From Chloroflexota bacterium (GTDB lineage: Bacteria > Chloroflexota > Limnocylindria > Limnocylindrales > CSP1-4), in NCBI GenBank assembly GCA_003158495.1, contig PMJT01000208.1, forward strand, positions 1-17,996: DNA of 17,996 nucleotides, written 5' to 3'. The translations under genes were made by a program, and so were the position numbers. How positions within the stretch are numbered: the first letter of the stretch is position 1; every line of letters starts with the position of its first letter. Shown piece by piece: positions 7,545 to 14,393 of the stretch. The notes under the pieces are model-generated. The model worked only from the letters and a program-made list of their open reading frames with translations, made no database searches and was not told the DNA's origin.

Positions 7545-7934
7545 TTACGAGCGCCATCGGAACCAGAGGATGAAGCCAAGGTAAGCCACAGCGAAGACAG
7601 CCGTCATGTATGCGTACGGCATCGCGTCGCCACCGCTGAACTCAACGACGATGAACGTGCCGACCATCGCTACCGCAATGACCTGCGCAGCCGCAGCCAG
7701 GGCGCGTTCGTTGATCGAGGACCAGCGCTCGTCGACCGGCAGACCGGACAGGAGGCTGGCCGTCTCGCTGCGCGATTGGAGGAACAGAAGCGCCAGCGCG
7801 TACACGCCGACGATCGCGAACCCCAGGGCTGCCTGGGCCACCGATGCGTGCTGTCCCAACTCGGCAAGAGATATCAGCGAGCCGAGCACAAAGGCCAGGA
7901 CGGGGACGAAGAACTTATAGCGCTTGTTCGTCAC
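7545..7934 (-). CDS. Small four-helix membrane protein (DUF2178-like)
   Basis: A 129-aa protein with four predicted membrane helices (about 8-24, 31-50, 83-100 and 108-127). Between helices 2 and 3 is the segment DERWSSINERALAAAAQV, resembling the DERxxxIxxxA pattern of small membrane proteins encoded next to short XRE regulators (DUF2178-type); this is a family resemblance, not proof. It starts at GTG 7934, inside the last codons of the regulator gene (20-nt overlap), so co-translation is likely. The frame would allow an earlier start at 7973, but that lies deep in the regulator. The role is unknown; the pairing suggests a membrane sensor or antagonist of the regulator, or an accessory to the ABC pair. 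Confidence 0.8.
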   Translation of the reverse strand: MTNKRYKFFVPVLAFVLGSLISLAELGQHASVAQAALGFAIVGVYALALLFLQSRSETASLLSGLPVDERWSSINERALAAAAQVIAVAMVGTFIVVEFSGGDAMPYAYMTAVFAVAYLGFILWFRWRS

Positions 7935-8115
7935 GGAACACCTCCTCGACCGGCCTGCTGAAGAAACGGCCAATGGCCATCGCCAGCGGCAGCGACGGCA
8001 GGTACCGTCCCGTCTCGATGGCGTTGATCGTCTGACGTGAGACGCCCAGATGCTTTGCCAGATCGCCCTGGCTCAGGGATCGATCCTCTCGGAGTTTGCG
8101 GACGTCGTTCTGCAT
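7915..8115 (-). CDS. Short XRE-family transcriptional regulator
   Basis: A 66-aa DNA-binding protein that is almost entirely one helix-turn-helix domain. It reads VRKLREDRSLSQGDLAKHLG (about 4-23) followed by VSRQTINAIETGRYLPSL, the canonical HTH_3 recognition region, and ends in RPVEEVFRDEQAL. I choose ATG 8115 over the longer frame to 8151 because the promoter -35 would otherwise fall inside the coding region. The ATG is 7 nt from a -10 with no Shine-Dalgarno, so it is probably leaderless. It heads a four-gene operon (regulator, membrane protein, ABC ATPase, ABC permease). The operator-like inverted repeats in its promoter suggest autorepression. Confidence 0.92.
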   Translation of the reverse strand: MQNDVRKLREDRSLSQGDLAKHLGVSRQTINAIETGRYLPSLPLAMAIGRFFSRPVEEVFRDEQAL

Positions 8116-8118
8116 GGC

Positions 8119-8152
8119 TGTCAAGTTAGCTTGACAAGAGCGCCTTGTCAAG
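8119..8152. promoter_or_regulatory. Operator-like inverted repeats of the XRE operon
   Basis: A perfect inverted repeat TGTCAAG-TTAG-CTTGACA (8119-8136) overlaps the -10. Two 9-bp near-identical palindromes, CTTGACAAG (8130-8138) and CTTGTCAAG (8144-8152), have centres 14 bp apart; the second overlaps the -35. Three or four copies of one half-site in 34 bp across a promoter is the pattern expected for a dimeric HTH repressor acting on its own gene. Confidence 0.7.
8123..8151 (-). promoter_or_regulatory. Sigma70-type promoter of the XRE-ABC operon
   Basis: Read on the minus strand, a perfect -35 TTGACA (8151-8146) is followed by a 17-bp spacer and a -10 TAACTT (8128-8123). The ATG at 8115 begins 7 nt after the -10, which predicts a leaderless transcript. 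This is the best promoter match in the window. The P-type ATPase stop is 54 nt upstream of the -35. Confidence 0.75.
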
Positions 8153-8205
8153 TCCCCTTTACAGGGCGCTACCCGTCGCGCGTCCGCAGGCGTCAGGAAG
8201 CCATA

Positions 8206-10791
8206 TCAGGCGACCCACGGGCGGTGACGAATGGCTCGATACAACTCGGCGAACACGGCTGGAGCAAGGGCGATGACCGCCACGAGCAGCCAGTCGGAGG
8301 CGTCGAGCTGCGTCGCCTGGAAGGCATCCCGGATCGCGGGCACGAACGGGATGGCCACTTGCACCGCTACACAGAAGATGCCACCTGCCAGCAGGAGTCC
8401 GTTGGGGCGGCGGAACAGCACCGGGTAAGCGAGGCTTCGGTTCGCGTTGGCCCGGACGACCTGCCCGACGACCAGGGCCGTGTAGGCGAGCCAGCGCACG
8501 TGCTCGAAAGTGCCGCCGTGAGTCTCGAGCAGCCACAGCGCCGCGACGGCGCTGAAGCCGCCGGCAAGGCCGATTCGAGACAGGATCGACCAGTCCAGGA
8601 GCGGTTTGGTCCTCGGGCGCGGCGGTCGTTGCATGGCGCCGGGCTCCTCCGCCTCACCCTCGAATGAGACGGCCGTGAGCATGTCGATAAAGATCTCGAG
8701 CCAGAGAATCTGGATCGGGAGCAGCGGCTGGTCGAAGCCGGCGATCGTGGCTATCAGGATGAAGCCAAGCATCGCGACATGCGTCGAGACCAGGAAGATG
8801 AGGCCCTTCTGCACGTTCGCGACGAGGCGGCGGCCCTCGCGCAGGCCGTGCATCAGCGTCACGAACGAATCGTCGTTGAGCACGAGGTCCGAGGCTTCGC
8901 GGGCGACGGCTGTACCGCTGCCCATAGCCACGGCGACGTCGGCGTGGTGGAGGGCCGGAGCGTCGTTTACGCCGTCGCCGGTGACGGCCACGGTGCGGTT
9001 CATCCGGCGTGCGACATCCACGATGCGGAGCTTCTGCTCGGGAATTGCCCGGGCCACGATATTGAGGGTTGGGAGTTCGGCTGCCAGGCGATCGTCGTCC
9101 CACGTGGCCAGCTCCGTCCCGGTTACGACGTGCTGGTTCGGCAAGCCTGCTTCGGCGGCGATTGCGGCGGCGGTGGTTGGGTGGTCGCCGGTGACGACCA
9201 TCGGTTGGATGCCCGCGGCGGTGGCGAGAGCCATCGCCTCACGAATCCCCGGTCGGATCCGATCCGCGAATGCGAGAACGCCGAGCGGCACCCACCCGCC
9301 ACCCGCCAGGCATCGAGCCAGGAGGAGCAAACGTTCGCCGGCCTTTGCGCCGCTCTCGACCAGCTCGTGCCACCTGTCGTGTTCCGCGTCAGCCAGGCCG
9401 GAACACATCGCCAGGACGGCTTCCGGTGCGCCGAGCGCCAGTTCCTCCTCGCCGGCCGTTCCGTCGGGACCGAGCTTACGGGCTCGTGTCCGCGAAAACG
9501 GCCGGTCGTCGCTGACCGGATCGGCGTCGAGCAAGTCGGCGGGGTCGAGGTCGATCACGACGGCCTGCTCGGCCAGGAAGGCGAAGAGCGATCGGCTGAA
9601 CGAGCCAGGCCTGGCGCCGGTCGCAACGCTCCAGGCGTCCTCTTCGGCCCGCACTGCCATCGTTGCCAGTTCCACGACCGTGGCCTGGTCGTCGACCGCG
9701 CCGTCTGGCGTGCGGATTGCAGCCAGCGCCAGCCGGTTCTCGGTCAGCGTCCCTGTCTTGTCGGTCACGATCAAGTCGACCGAGCCGAGAGTCTCCTGGG
9801 CCGACAATCGGCGGACGAGCACTTTCATGCGCAGGAGTCGATAGGCACCCAGACCAAGCACCACTGCAACGAGGGCGGGCGGCTCCTCTGGAATCGCCGC
9901 GATTGCGGCCGAGACGCCTGCCAGCACGTTCTTGCCGGCTTCGTGGCCTCGCAGGAACCCCAGGCCGACCACTATCGCGATCAGGGCGATGGCGACGAAG
10001 AGCAGGATCCGCACGAGCCGGTCCATCTCGCGTTGAAGCGGCGAGCGGCGCCGTTCGCGACCGGCCAGGGCCTGCGAGATACGCCCAAACTCGGTCCGCA
10101 AGCCGGTAGCGATGACCACGCCTTGTCCGCGTCCACCAACGACTGCCGTGCCGCCGTAAGCGATGCTCCGGCGCTCAGCAAGTGCCGCTCCCTCGGGATC
10201 GGGCTCGATGGACGCCGGCTCCGGGAGCGATTCACCTGTCAGGACGCTGCGGTCGAAGGTCATGGCTTCCGACCGGATCAGGCGCAGATCGGCCGGAACC
10301 ACGTCCCCAGTCCGCAGCAACACGAGGTCGCCGGGCACGAGTTCGCGCGTCGGCACATCCTCTACGTTGCCTCCGCGCCTCACGCGAGCCATGGGCGCCG
10401 CGGCATCGCGCAGCGCCTCCAGGGCCTTTTCGCCACGATACTCTGTGATGACTCCGGCGCCGACGATCGGGGCCAGGATCACCAGGACGAGCAGGCCGTC
10501 GCGTACTTCGTTGAGGGCAATCGCCAGGCAGCCGGCGATGAAAAGCAGGACGACGAACGGTTCGCGCGCTCCGTCCCATAGGAGGCGCCAGAACGAGGTC
10601 TTCTGCGAAGGTTCGAGCTCATTTGGACCGAACTCAACACGTCGCGACGCAGTCTGATCTTGCGTGAGACCCAGGGATGGATCGGTACCCAGGCTTTGGA
10701 GGACGGATTCGGCCGGCATCTGCGCAGCAGATGCGGTCGGGTCGATCTCGGAAACGGGACGCGCAGGCACGCCCTCTCGCGGAGCGGTCAT
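8206..10791 (-). CDS. P-type (P2-like) cation-transporting ATPase
   Basis: An 861-aa membrane pump that uses ATP to move cations. Domains in order: N-terminal cation-ATPase segment (about 25-90), helices 1-2, actuator domain with TGES (185-188), helices 3-4 with I-PEEPP (300-305), phosphorylation motif DKTGTLT with D344, nucleotide domain, the TGD hinge (534-536), GDGVND (605-610), then about six C-terminal helices. PEEPP replaces the PEGLP of Ca2+ pumps and resembles the PEEFP of a little-studied bacterial branch, so the ion is uncertain. The KGAPE motif of the nucleotide domain reads L453-GAPE, losing the usual ATP-contacting lysine. The start is ATG 10791 with AGGTGG 6 nt upstream. The gene is transcribed divergently from the DUF971 gene and is probably separate from the downstream XRE operon. 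Confidence 0.92.
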   Translation of the reverse strand: MTAPREGVPARPVSEIDPTASAAQMPAESVLQSLGTDPSLGLTQDQTASRRVEFGPNELEPSQKTSFWRLLWDGAREPFVVLLFIAGCLAIALNEVRDGLLVLVILAPIVGAGVITEYRGEKALEALRDAAAPMARVRRGGNVEDVPTRELVPGDLVLLRTGDVVPADLRLIRSEAMTFDRSVLTGESLPEPASIEPDPEGAALAERRSIAYGGTAVVGGRGQGVVIATGLRTEFGRISQALAGRERRRSPLQREMDRLVRILLFVAIALIAIVVGLGFLRGHEAGKNVLAGVSAAIAAIPEEPPALVAVVLGLGAYRLLRMKVLVRRLSAQETLGSVDLIVTDKTGTLTENRLALAAIRTPDGAVDDQATVVELATMAVRAEEDAWSVATGARPGSFSRSLFAFLAEQAVVIDLDPADLLDADPVSDDRPFSRTRARKLGPDGTAGEEELALGAPEAVLAMCSGLADAEHDRWHELVESGAKAGERLLLLARCLAGGGWVPLGVLAFADRIRPGIREAMALATAAGIQPMVVTGDHPTTAAAIAAEAGLPNQHVVTGTELATWDDDRLAAELPTLNIVARAIPEQKLRIVDVARRMNRTVAVTGDGVNDAPALHHADVAVAMGSGTAVAREASDLVLNDDSFVTLMHGLREGRRLVANVQKGLIFLVSTHVAMLGFILIATIAGFDQPLLPIQILWLEIFIDMLTAVSFEGEAEEPGAMQRPPRPRTKPLLDWSILSRIGLAGGFSAVAALWLLETHGGTFEHVRWLAYTALVVGQVVRANANRSLAYPVLFRRPNGLLLAGGIFCVAVQVAIPFVPAIRDAFQATQLDASDWLLVAVIALAPAVFAELYRAIRHRPWVA

Positions 10792-10838
10792 CGGAAGCCA
10801 CCTAGCCGAGCCGGGTCCGCTGCTCTCAGGTCACTCTT

Positions 10839-10859
10839 CGGACGTCCGCCCCGACGTCG
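10839..10859. promoter_or_regulatory. Two GACGTC-centred palindromes in a divergent promoter region
   Basis: CGGACGTCCG (10839-10848) and CGACGTCG (10852-10859) are perfect palindromes with centres 12 bp apart. They lie immediately upstream of the -10 of the DUF971 gene and within 83 bp of the P-type ATPase start. The position suits an operator, but CpG-rich palindromes arise easily at this base composition. Confidence 0.35.
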
Positions 10860-10863
10860 ACCC

Positions 10864-10869
10864 TACAAT
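10864..10869 (+). promoter_or_regulatory. -10 box for the leaderless DUF971 gene
   Basis: TACAAT (5 of 6 to consensus) lies 5 nt before the ATG at 10875, so transcription should begin at the start codon itself. No Shine-Dalgarno or clear -35 is present; the palindromes upstream occupy the -35 region. Confidence 0.6.
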
Positions 10870-10874
10870 GAGGC

Positions 10875-11219
10875 ATGGCTACAAACCTGGCAAATCAGCC
10901 AACCGCGATAAATGCCGACAGGGACGCCGGCCTGGTGACCATCGATTGGGCGGACGGGCACCGCAGCGTCTTCGACGCGGTCTCGCTGCGGCTTCTGTGT
11001 CCGTGCGCCTATTGCCAGGGAGAAGCCGGTCGGCCCGGCTGGCTGGATACGAATCCCACGCTGACGCCGGACCAGACCCAGCTTGTCGCGATGCGCCTGA
11101 TCGGGCAGTACGCGCTGGCTCCCACCTGGGGCGATGGACACGACACCGGCTACTACACCTTCGAGCAACTCAGGACCGAATGCCCATGCTCGATCTGCGC
11201 GGAGACCCGCCCGGCCTGA
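10875..11219 (+). CDS. DUF971 / GBBH-like N-terminal domain protein
   Basis: A 114-aa cytoplasmic protein of the DUF971 family (the domain at the N-terminus of gamma-butyrobetaine hydroxylase). It has the hallmark WADGHRSVF (25-33), LRLLCPCAYC (38-47) and WGDGHDTGYYTFEQLR (85-100). Cysteines cluster as CPCxxC at 42/44/47 and again at 103/105/108, suggesting metal binding; many family members end with a shorter second cluster. Stand-alone DUF971 proteins often accompany Fe-S carrier genes, but none is visible here, and the molecular role is not settled. The start is ATG 10875 and is leaderless-like. The 190-nt gap that follows has small GC-rich inverted repeats (for example CCGGC-AACC-GCCGG near 11343-11356) but no gene that I can support. 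Confidence 0.88.
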   Translation: MATNLANQPTAINADRDAGLVTIDWADGHRSVFDAVSLRLLCPCAYCQGEAGRPGWLDTNPTLTPDQTQLVAMRLIGQYALAPTWGDGHDTGYYTFEQLRTECPCSICAETRPA

Positions 11220-11409
11220 TCCCCGTTCGTCGACGCCGGCACGGCTCCGGCTCGAACTTCAGAACGACGCCGTTTTCGTCCCAACGACCGACCCGGTCGG
11301 GATTGGGAGGGCAGACAATCTGACCTGAGCACCCCTGCCCGGCCGGCAACCGCCGGTCGCCCCAGCGGAACGCGCACAAGCTAGCGCCACCAACAACGGA
11401 GGCTCCCAG

Positions 11410-11757
11410 ATGATCATCGCCACGACCCCCTACCTGCCGGGCTATCGCATCACCGAAGCCAAGGGCCAGGTCTTCGGTCTCGTCGTCCGCAGCCGCGGCT
11501 TCGCCGGCAACTTCGCGGCCGGTCTGCGCTCCATCGTCGGCGGCGAGATCCACGAGTACACCGAGCTGCTCGAGGACACTCGCCGCCAGGCCATCGACCG
11601 GATGGTCCAGAACGCAACCCTGATGGGCGGGAACGCCGTCGTCTCCATGCGCTTCGATTCGTCCGAGATCGGCAATACGATGTCCGAGATCGTCGCCTAC
11701 GGCACCGCCGTCGTCGTCGTCCCGGATGCGACCGCCGGCAACGTCAAAGCCGAGTAG
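11410..11757 (+). CDS. YbjQ/UPF0145 family protein
   Basis: A 115-aa cytoplasmic protein of the YbjQ (PF01906) family, often labelled heavy-metal-binding, although the function is not firmly shown. Typical features are the ITEAKGQVFGLVVRS beta strand, YTELLEDTRRQAIDRMVQNA (51-70 or so), GGNAVVSMRFDSS and the terminal MSEIVAYGTAVVV. An GGAGG at about 11398-11402 lies 7 nt before the ATG. The next gene starts 33 nt after its stop, so the two probably form one transcript. Confidence 0.9.
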   Translation: MIIATTPYLPGYRITEAKGQVFGLVVRSRGFAGNFAAGLRSIVGGEIHEYTELLEDTRRQAIDRMVQNATLMGGNAVVSMRFDSSEIGNTMSEIVAYGTAVVVVPDATAGNVKAE

Positions 11758-11790
11758 GGGCCGCCGCGGCCCAACGGCCGGAGAAGAACC

Positions 11791-12078
11791 ATGCCCGACG
11801 TGTACACCTGGATTGCCATAGCGGTCGCCGCCACGGCTTTCGTCCTGGGAATCCAGGTGCTGGGCATCACCGGCGGCGTCGGGCTCATCGTGGTCGTACT
11901 GGGGTCGCTGACCGCCATCACTGCCCTTGCCGGTTCCCGGACACGCCGCCGCCTCGCCCGCCGGGAGCCGCGGTTCCGGCCCACGGACGAGGTCTTCCAC
12001 GATCCCGCCAGCGGCGCCGTGACCCGCGTCTATGTCGACTCGAACACGGGCGAACGCCGCTACTGGGAGGACCGCTGA
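11791..12078 (+). CDS. Small membrane protein, two helices plus a charged tail
   Basis: An unrecognised 95-aa protein. Two hydrophobic segments (about 5-24 and 28-47) form a helical hairpin with a short GITGG turn. They are followed by an Arg-rich stretch (RTRRRLARREPRFR) and a soluble C-terminus ending in DSNTGERRYWEDR. The positive-inside rule puts the tail in the cytoplasm. A purine-rich GGAGAAG precedes the ATG. It lies 33 nt downstream of the ybjQ-like gene and 128 nt upstream of ppk1. No function can be assigned. Confidence 0.75.
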   Translation: MPDVYTWIAIAVAATAFVLGIQVLGITGGVGLIVVVLGSLTAITALAGSRTRRRLARREPRFRPTDEVFHDPASGAVTRVYVDSNTGERRYWEDR

Positions 12079-12160
12079 CCGGTGCGGCCGCCGGCACAGC
12101 CTCGGGCCAGTAGAAGCGCCTATTGCTTAGTTGCGTCGACTGTCGAGAATGGGCCGATGC

Positions 12161-12178
12161 ACTCGGCGGCCGCCGAGT
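12161..12178. promoter_or_regulatory. 18-bp perfect palindrome upstream of ppk1
   Basis: ACTCGGCGGCCGCCGAGT is identical to its reverse complement over all 18 bases and ends 28 nt before the GTG start of ppk1. It lies just downstream of a possible promoter (TTGCTT at 12123, 16-bp spacer, GAGAAT at 12145), so it could be an operator or a hairpin in the ppk1 leader. The promoter call is weak; the palindrome itself is exact. Confidence 0.5.
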
Positions 12179-12206
12179 CGAAAGCGCTAGAGGCGAAGCA
12201 GAGAAC

Positions 12207-14372
12207 GTGACCGCGATCATTCGGAGAGGCGCGATCAGGGCAACGCCCGCGCCGGGCGATGCCGGTTCCGCGTTCCCGTACATAAACCGCGAGATCAGTT
12301 CTCTAGAGTTCAACCACCGCGTCCTCTACGAAGCCGGCGACGATCGAAACCCGCTGCTGGAACGCGTCAAGTTCCTGGCCATCTTCGCCAGCAACATGGA
12401 CGAGTTCTTCCAGATCCGCGTCTCGGGCCTGATGGAGCAGGCGGAGGCTCACGCCGCTCCGGCCAATCCGGGCGAGAAGCCGGCTGCCGAGCAACTCGCG
12501 GAGATCAGGCGCCGCTTCCGCGAGCTGCTGGACCAGCAGTTCGAAACGTTCGAGCGCGTATGCGCCAGCCTCGGCCAGACGGGGATCGACATAGTCGACT
12601 ACTCGCTCGTGCCCGAGCACCACGCCGATCTTCGGCGCCGCTTCACGGAGGAGATCTACCCGGTCCTCACGCCGCTGGCCGTCGACCCGGGCCATCCCTT
12701 CCCCTACATCAGCACCCTGAGCCTCTCGCTGGCGATCCGCATGGAGGATCCTGAGGAGAAGGAGGAACGCTTTGCCCGAGTCAAGGTGCCGGAGGTTCTG
12801 CCGCGCTTCATCCAAGTAGAGCCGACCCGGTTCGTCCTCCTGGAGCAGGTCATCGCCGCGAACCTGGACATGCTCTTCTCGGGCATGACGATCCTTGAGA
12901 CGCATCTCTTCCGCGTGACCCGCGACGCGGACCTCGAACTCCAGGAAGACGAGGCCGACGATCTCATGCTCGCCCTCGAGGCCGAGCTGCGAAGGCGGCG
13001 CTTCGGCGAAGCCGTTCGCCTCGAAGTGGACCAGGCCATGCCGGCGGCGATGCGCCGCGTCCTCGAGAAGGGCGTCGGCGTGGATCCGGCCGACTGCTAC
13101 GAGATCCCCGGCATGCTGGACCATACCGGCTTGTGGCAGATCGCCGGGCTGGATCGGCCGGACCTGAAGCTGCCCCCCTACTCGCCCGTGGTGCCGCCGC
13201 GCCTGATGCCGCCGGACGAGGACGAACCGGCCGACGTGTTCGCGGCCATCCGCGCCGGAGACATCCTGGTCCACCATCCCTACGAGAGTTTCGCTGCTTC
13301 CACTCAGCGTTTCATCTCCCAGGCCGCATCGGATCCCGAGGTCCTCTCGATCAAGATGACACTCTACCGGACGAGCGGCGACTCGCCGATAGTGCGCGAC
13401 CTAATTTCGGCCGCCGAGCGCGGCAAGCAGGTCGTCGTCCTGGTCGAGATCAAGGCCCGCTTCGACGAAGAGGCGAACATCGTGTGGGCCAGGAAGCTCG
13501 AGCAGGCTGGAGCCCACGTGGTGTACGGCCTGGTCGGCCTCAAGACCCACAGCAAGACCTCGCTCGTCGTTCGCCGCGAGGGCTCAACGCTGCGGCGCTA
13601 CGTCCACATCGGGACCGGCAACTACAACTCCGGCACCGCCCGCTTGTACACGGACTTCGGCCTTCTCTCGTGCCGCCCGGAACTTGGCGCGGACGTGAGC
13701 GACCTGTTCAACGTGCTCACAGGCCTGTCGCGCCAGCGCGATTTCCGGCGCCTCATCGTGGCGCCGATGAACCTGCGCAACTGGATCCTGGAGATGATCC
13801 AGCGCGAGACGGACCACGCCCGGGCCGGCCGCCCGGCGCACATCATCCTGAAGCTGAACTCGCTCGTGGACCCGGCCTGCGTCGGCGCGCTCTATGCGGC
13901 CCGCCAGGCAGGTGTCGAGATCGACCTGATCATTCGCGGCATCTGCTCGCTCTGGCCCGGCATCCCCGGCGTCAGCGAGGGGATTTGCGTCCGGTCGATC
14001 GTCGGGCAGTATCTCGAGCATTCGCGGGTCTTCTCGTTCACCAACGGCGGATCCCCGGAGCTGTACATCGGCTCGGCGGACCTGATGGAGCGCAACCTGG
14101 ACCGGCGCGTTGAGGCGATCGTGCCGATCGAGGACCCCGATGCGCGAGCTCGCATCGACGACGTCTTGAAGGTGATGCTCGCGGACGACTCCCGCTCGTG
14201 GCAGCTGGGCGCGGATGGGAAGTACGCCAGGACAGAGGATCTGCGCGGCGTACCGGGTACCATCGACACGTTCGAGACGCTCAAGCAGCGGGCCGTCGAG
14301 ATGGCGGCCTCGGCGGTCGTCGCCCCTCATCGACCGCATGCCGGCGTGGGCTCGCTGGACCCGAGGGCGTAA
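12207..14372 (+). CDS. ppk1: Polyphosphate kinase 1
   Basis: A 721-aa polyP synthase that reversibly moves the gamma phosphate of ATP onto polyphosphate; family members act at the membrane or in granules. The N domain begins NREISSLEFNHRVLYEA and has ASNMDEFFQIRVSGL with ATP-binding N63. The two phospholipase-D-like C domains carry H448 in LKTHSK, the autophosphorylated histidine, and H605 in LEHSRVF, the second catalytic histidine. RYVHIGTGNYNSGTARLYTD and SADLMERNLDRRVE are intact. The frame extends to a TTG at 12123, but those 28 residues are unlike the family and cover an 18-bp palindrome, so I choose GTG 12207; its Shine-Dalgarno is weak. The CYTH-CHAD gene follows after 21 nt, presumably as an operon. 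Confidence 0.95.
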   Translation: MTAIIRRGAIRATPAPGDAGSAFPYINREISSLEFNHRVLYEAGDDRNPLLERVKFLAIFASNMDEFFQIRVSGLMEQAEAHAAPANPGEKPAAEQLAEIRRRFRELLDQQFETFERVCASLGQTGIDIVDYSLVPEHHADLRRRFTEEIYPVLTPLAVDPGHPFPYISTLSLSLAIRMEDPEEKEERFARVKVPEVLPRFIQVEPTRFVLLEQVIAANLDMLFSGMTILETHLFRVTRDADLELQEDEADDLMLALEAELRRRRFGEAVRLEVDQAMPAAMRRVLEKGVGVDPADCYEIPGMLDHTGLWQIAGLDRPDLKLPPYSPVVPPRLMPPDEDEPADVFAAIRAGDILVHHPYESFAASTQRFISQAASDPEVLSIKMTLYRTSGDSPIVRDLISAAERGKQVVVLVEIKARFDEEANIVWARKLEQAGAHVVYGLVGLKTHSKTSLVVRREGSTLRRYVHIGTGNYNSGTARLYTDFGLLSCRPELGADVSDLFNVLTGLSRQRDFRRLIVAPMNLRNWILEMIQRETDHARAGRPAHIILKLNSLVDPACVGALYAARQAGVEIDLIIRGICSLWPGIPGVSEGICVRSIVGQYLEHSRVFSFTNGGSPELYIGSADLMERNLDRRVEAIVPIEDPDARARIDDVLKVMLADDSRSWQLGADGKYARTEDLRGVPGTIDTFETLKQRAVEMAASAVVAPHRPHAGVGSLDPRA

Positions 14373-14393
14373 CACAGCACTCGAGGGATGGCC

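Noticed and set aside
8779..10581. 600-aa plus-strand frame
   Set aside because: Antisense shadow of the P-type ATPase. Long open antisense frames are common in GC-rich genes, and no family features are seen.
11170..12000. 276-aa minus-strand frame across the YbjQ-like and small membrane protein genes
   Set aside because: It is antisense to two better-supported genes with ribosome-binding sites, has a low-complexity Asp/Gly-rich composition and shows no family match.
12123..12206. Upstream extension of ppk1 to a TTG start
   Set aside because: The 28 extra residues are unlike PPK1, no ribosome-binding site precedes the TTG, and the segment contains an exact 18-bp palindrome better explained as regulatory.
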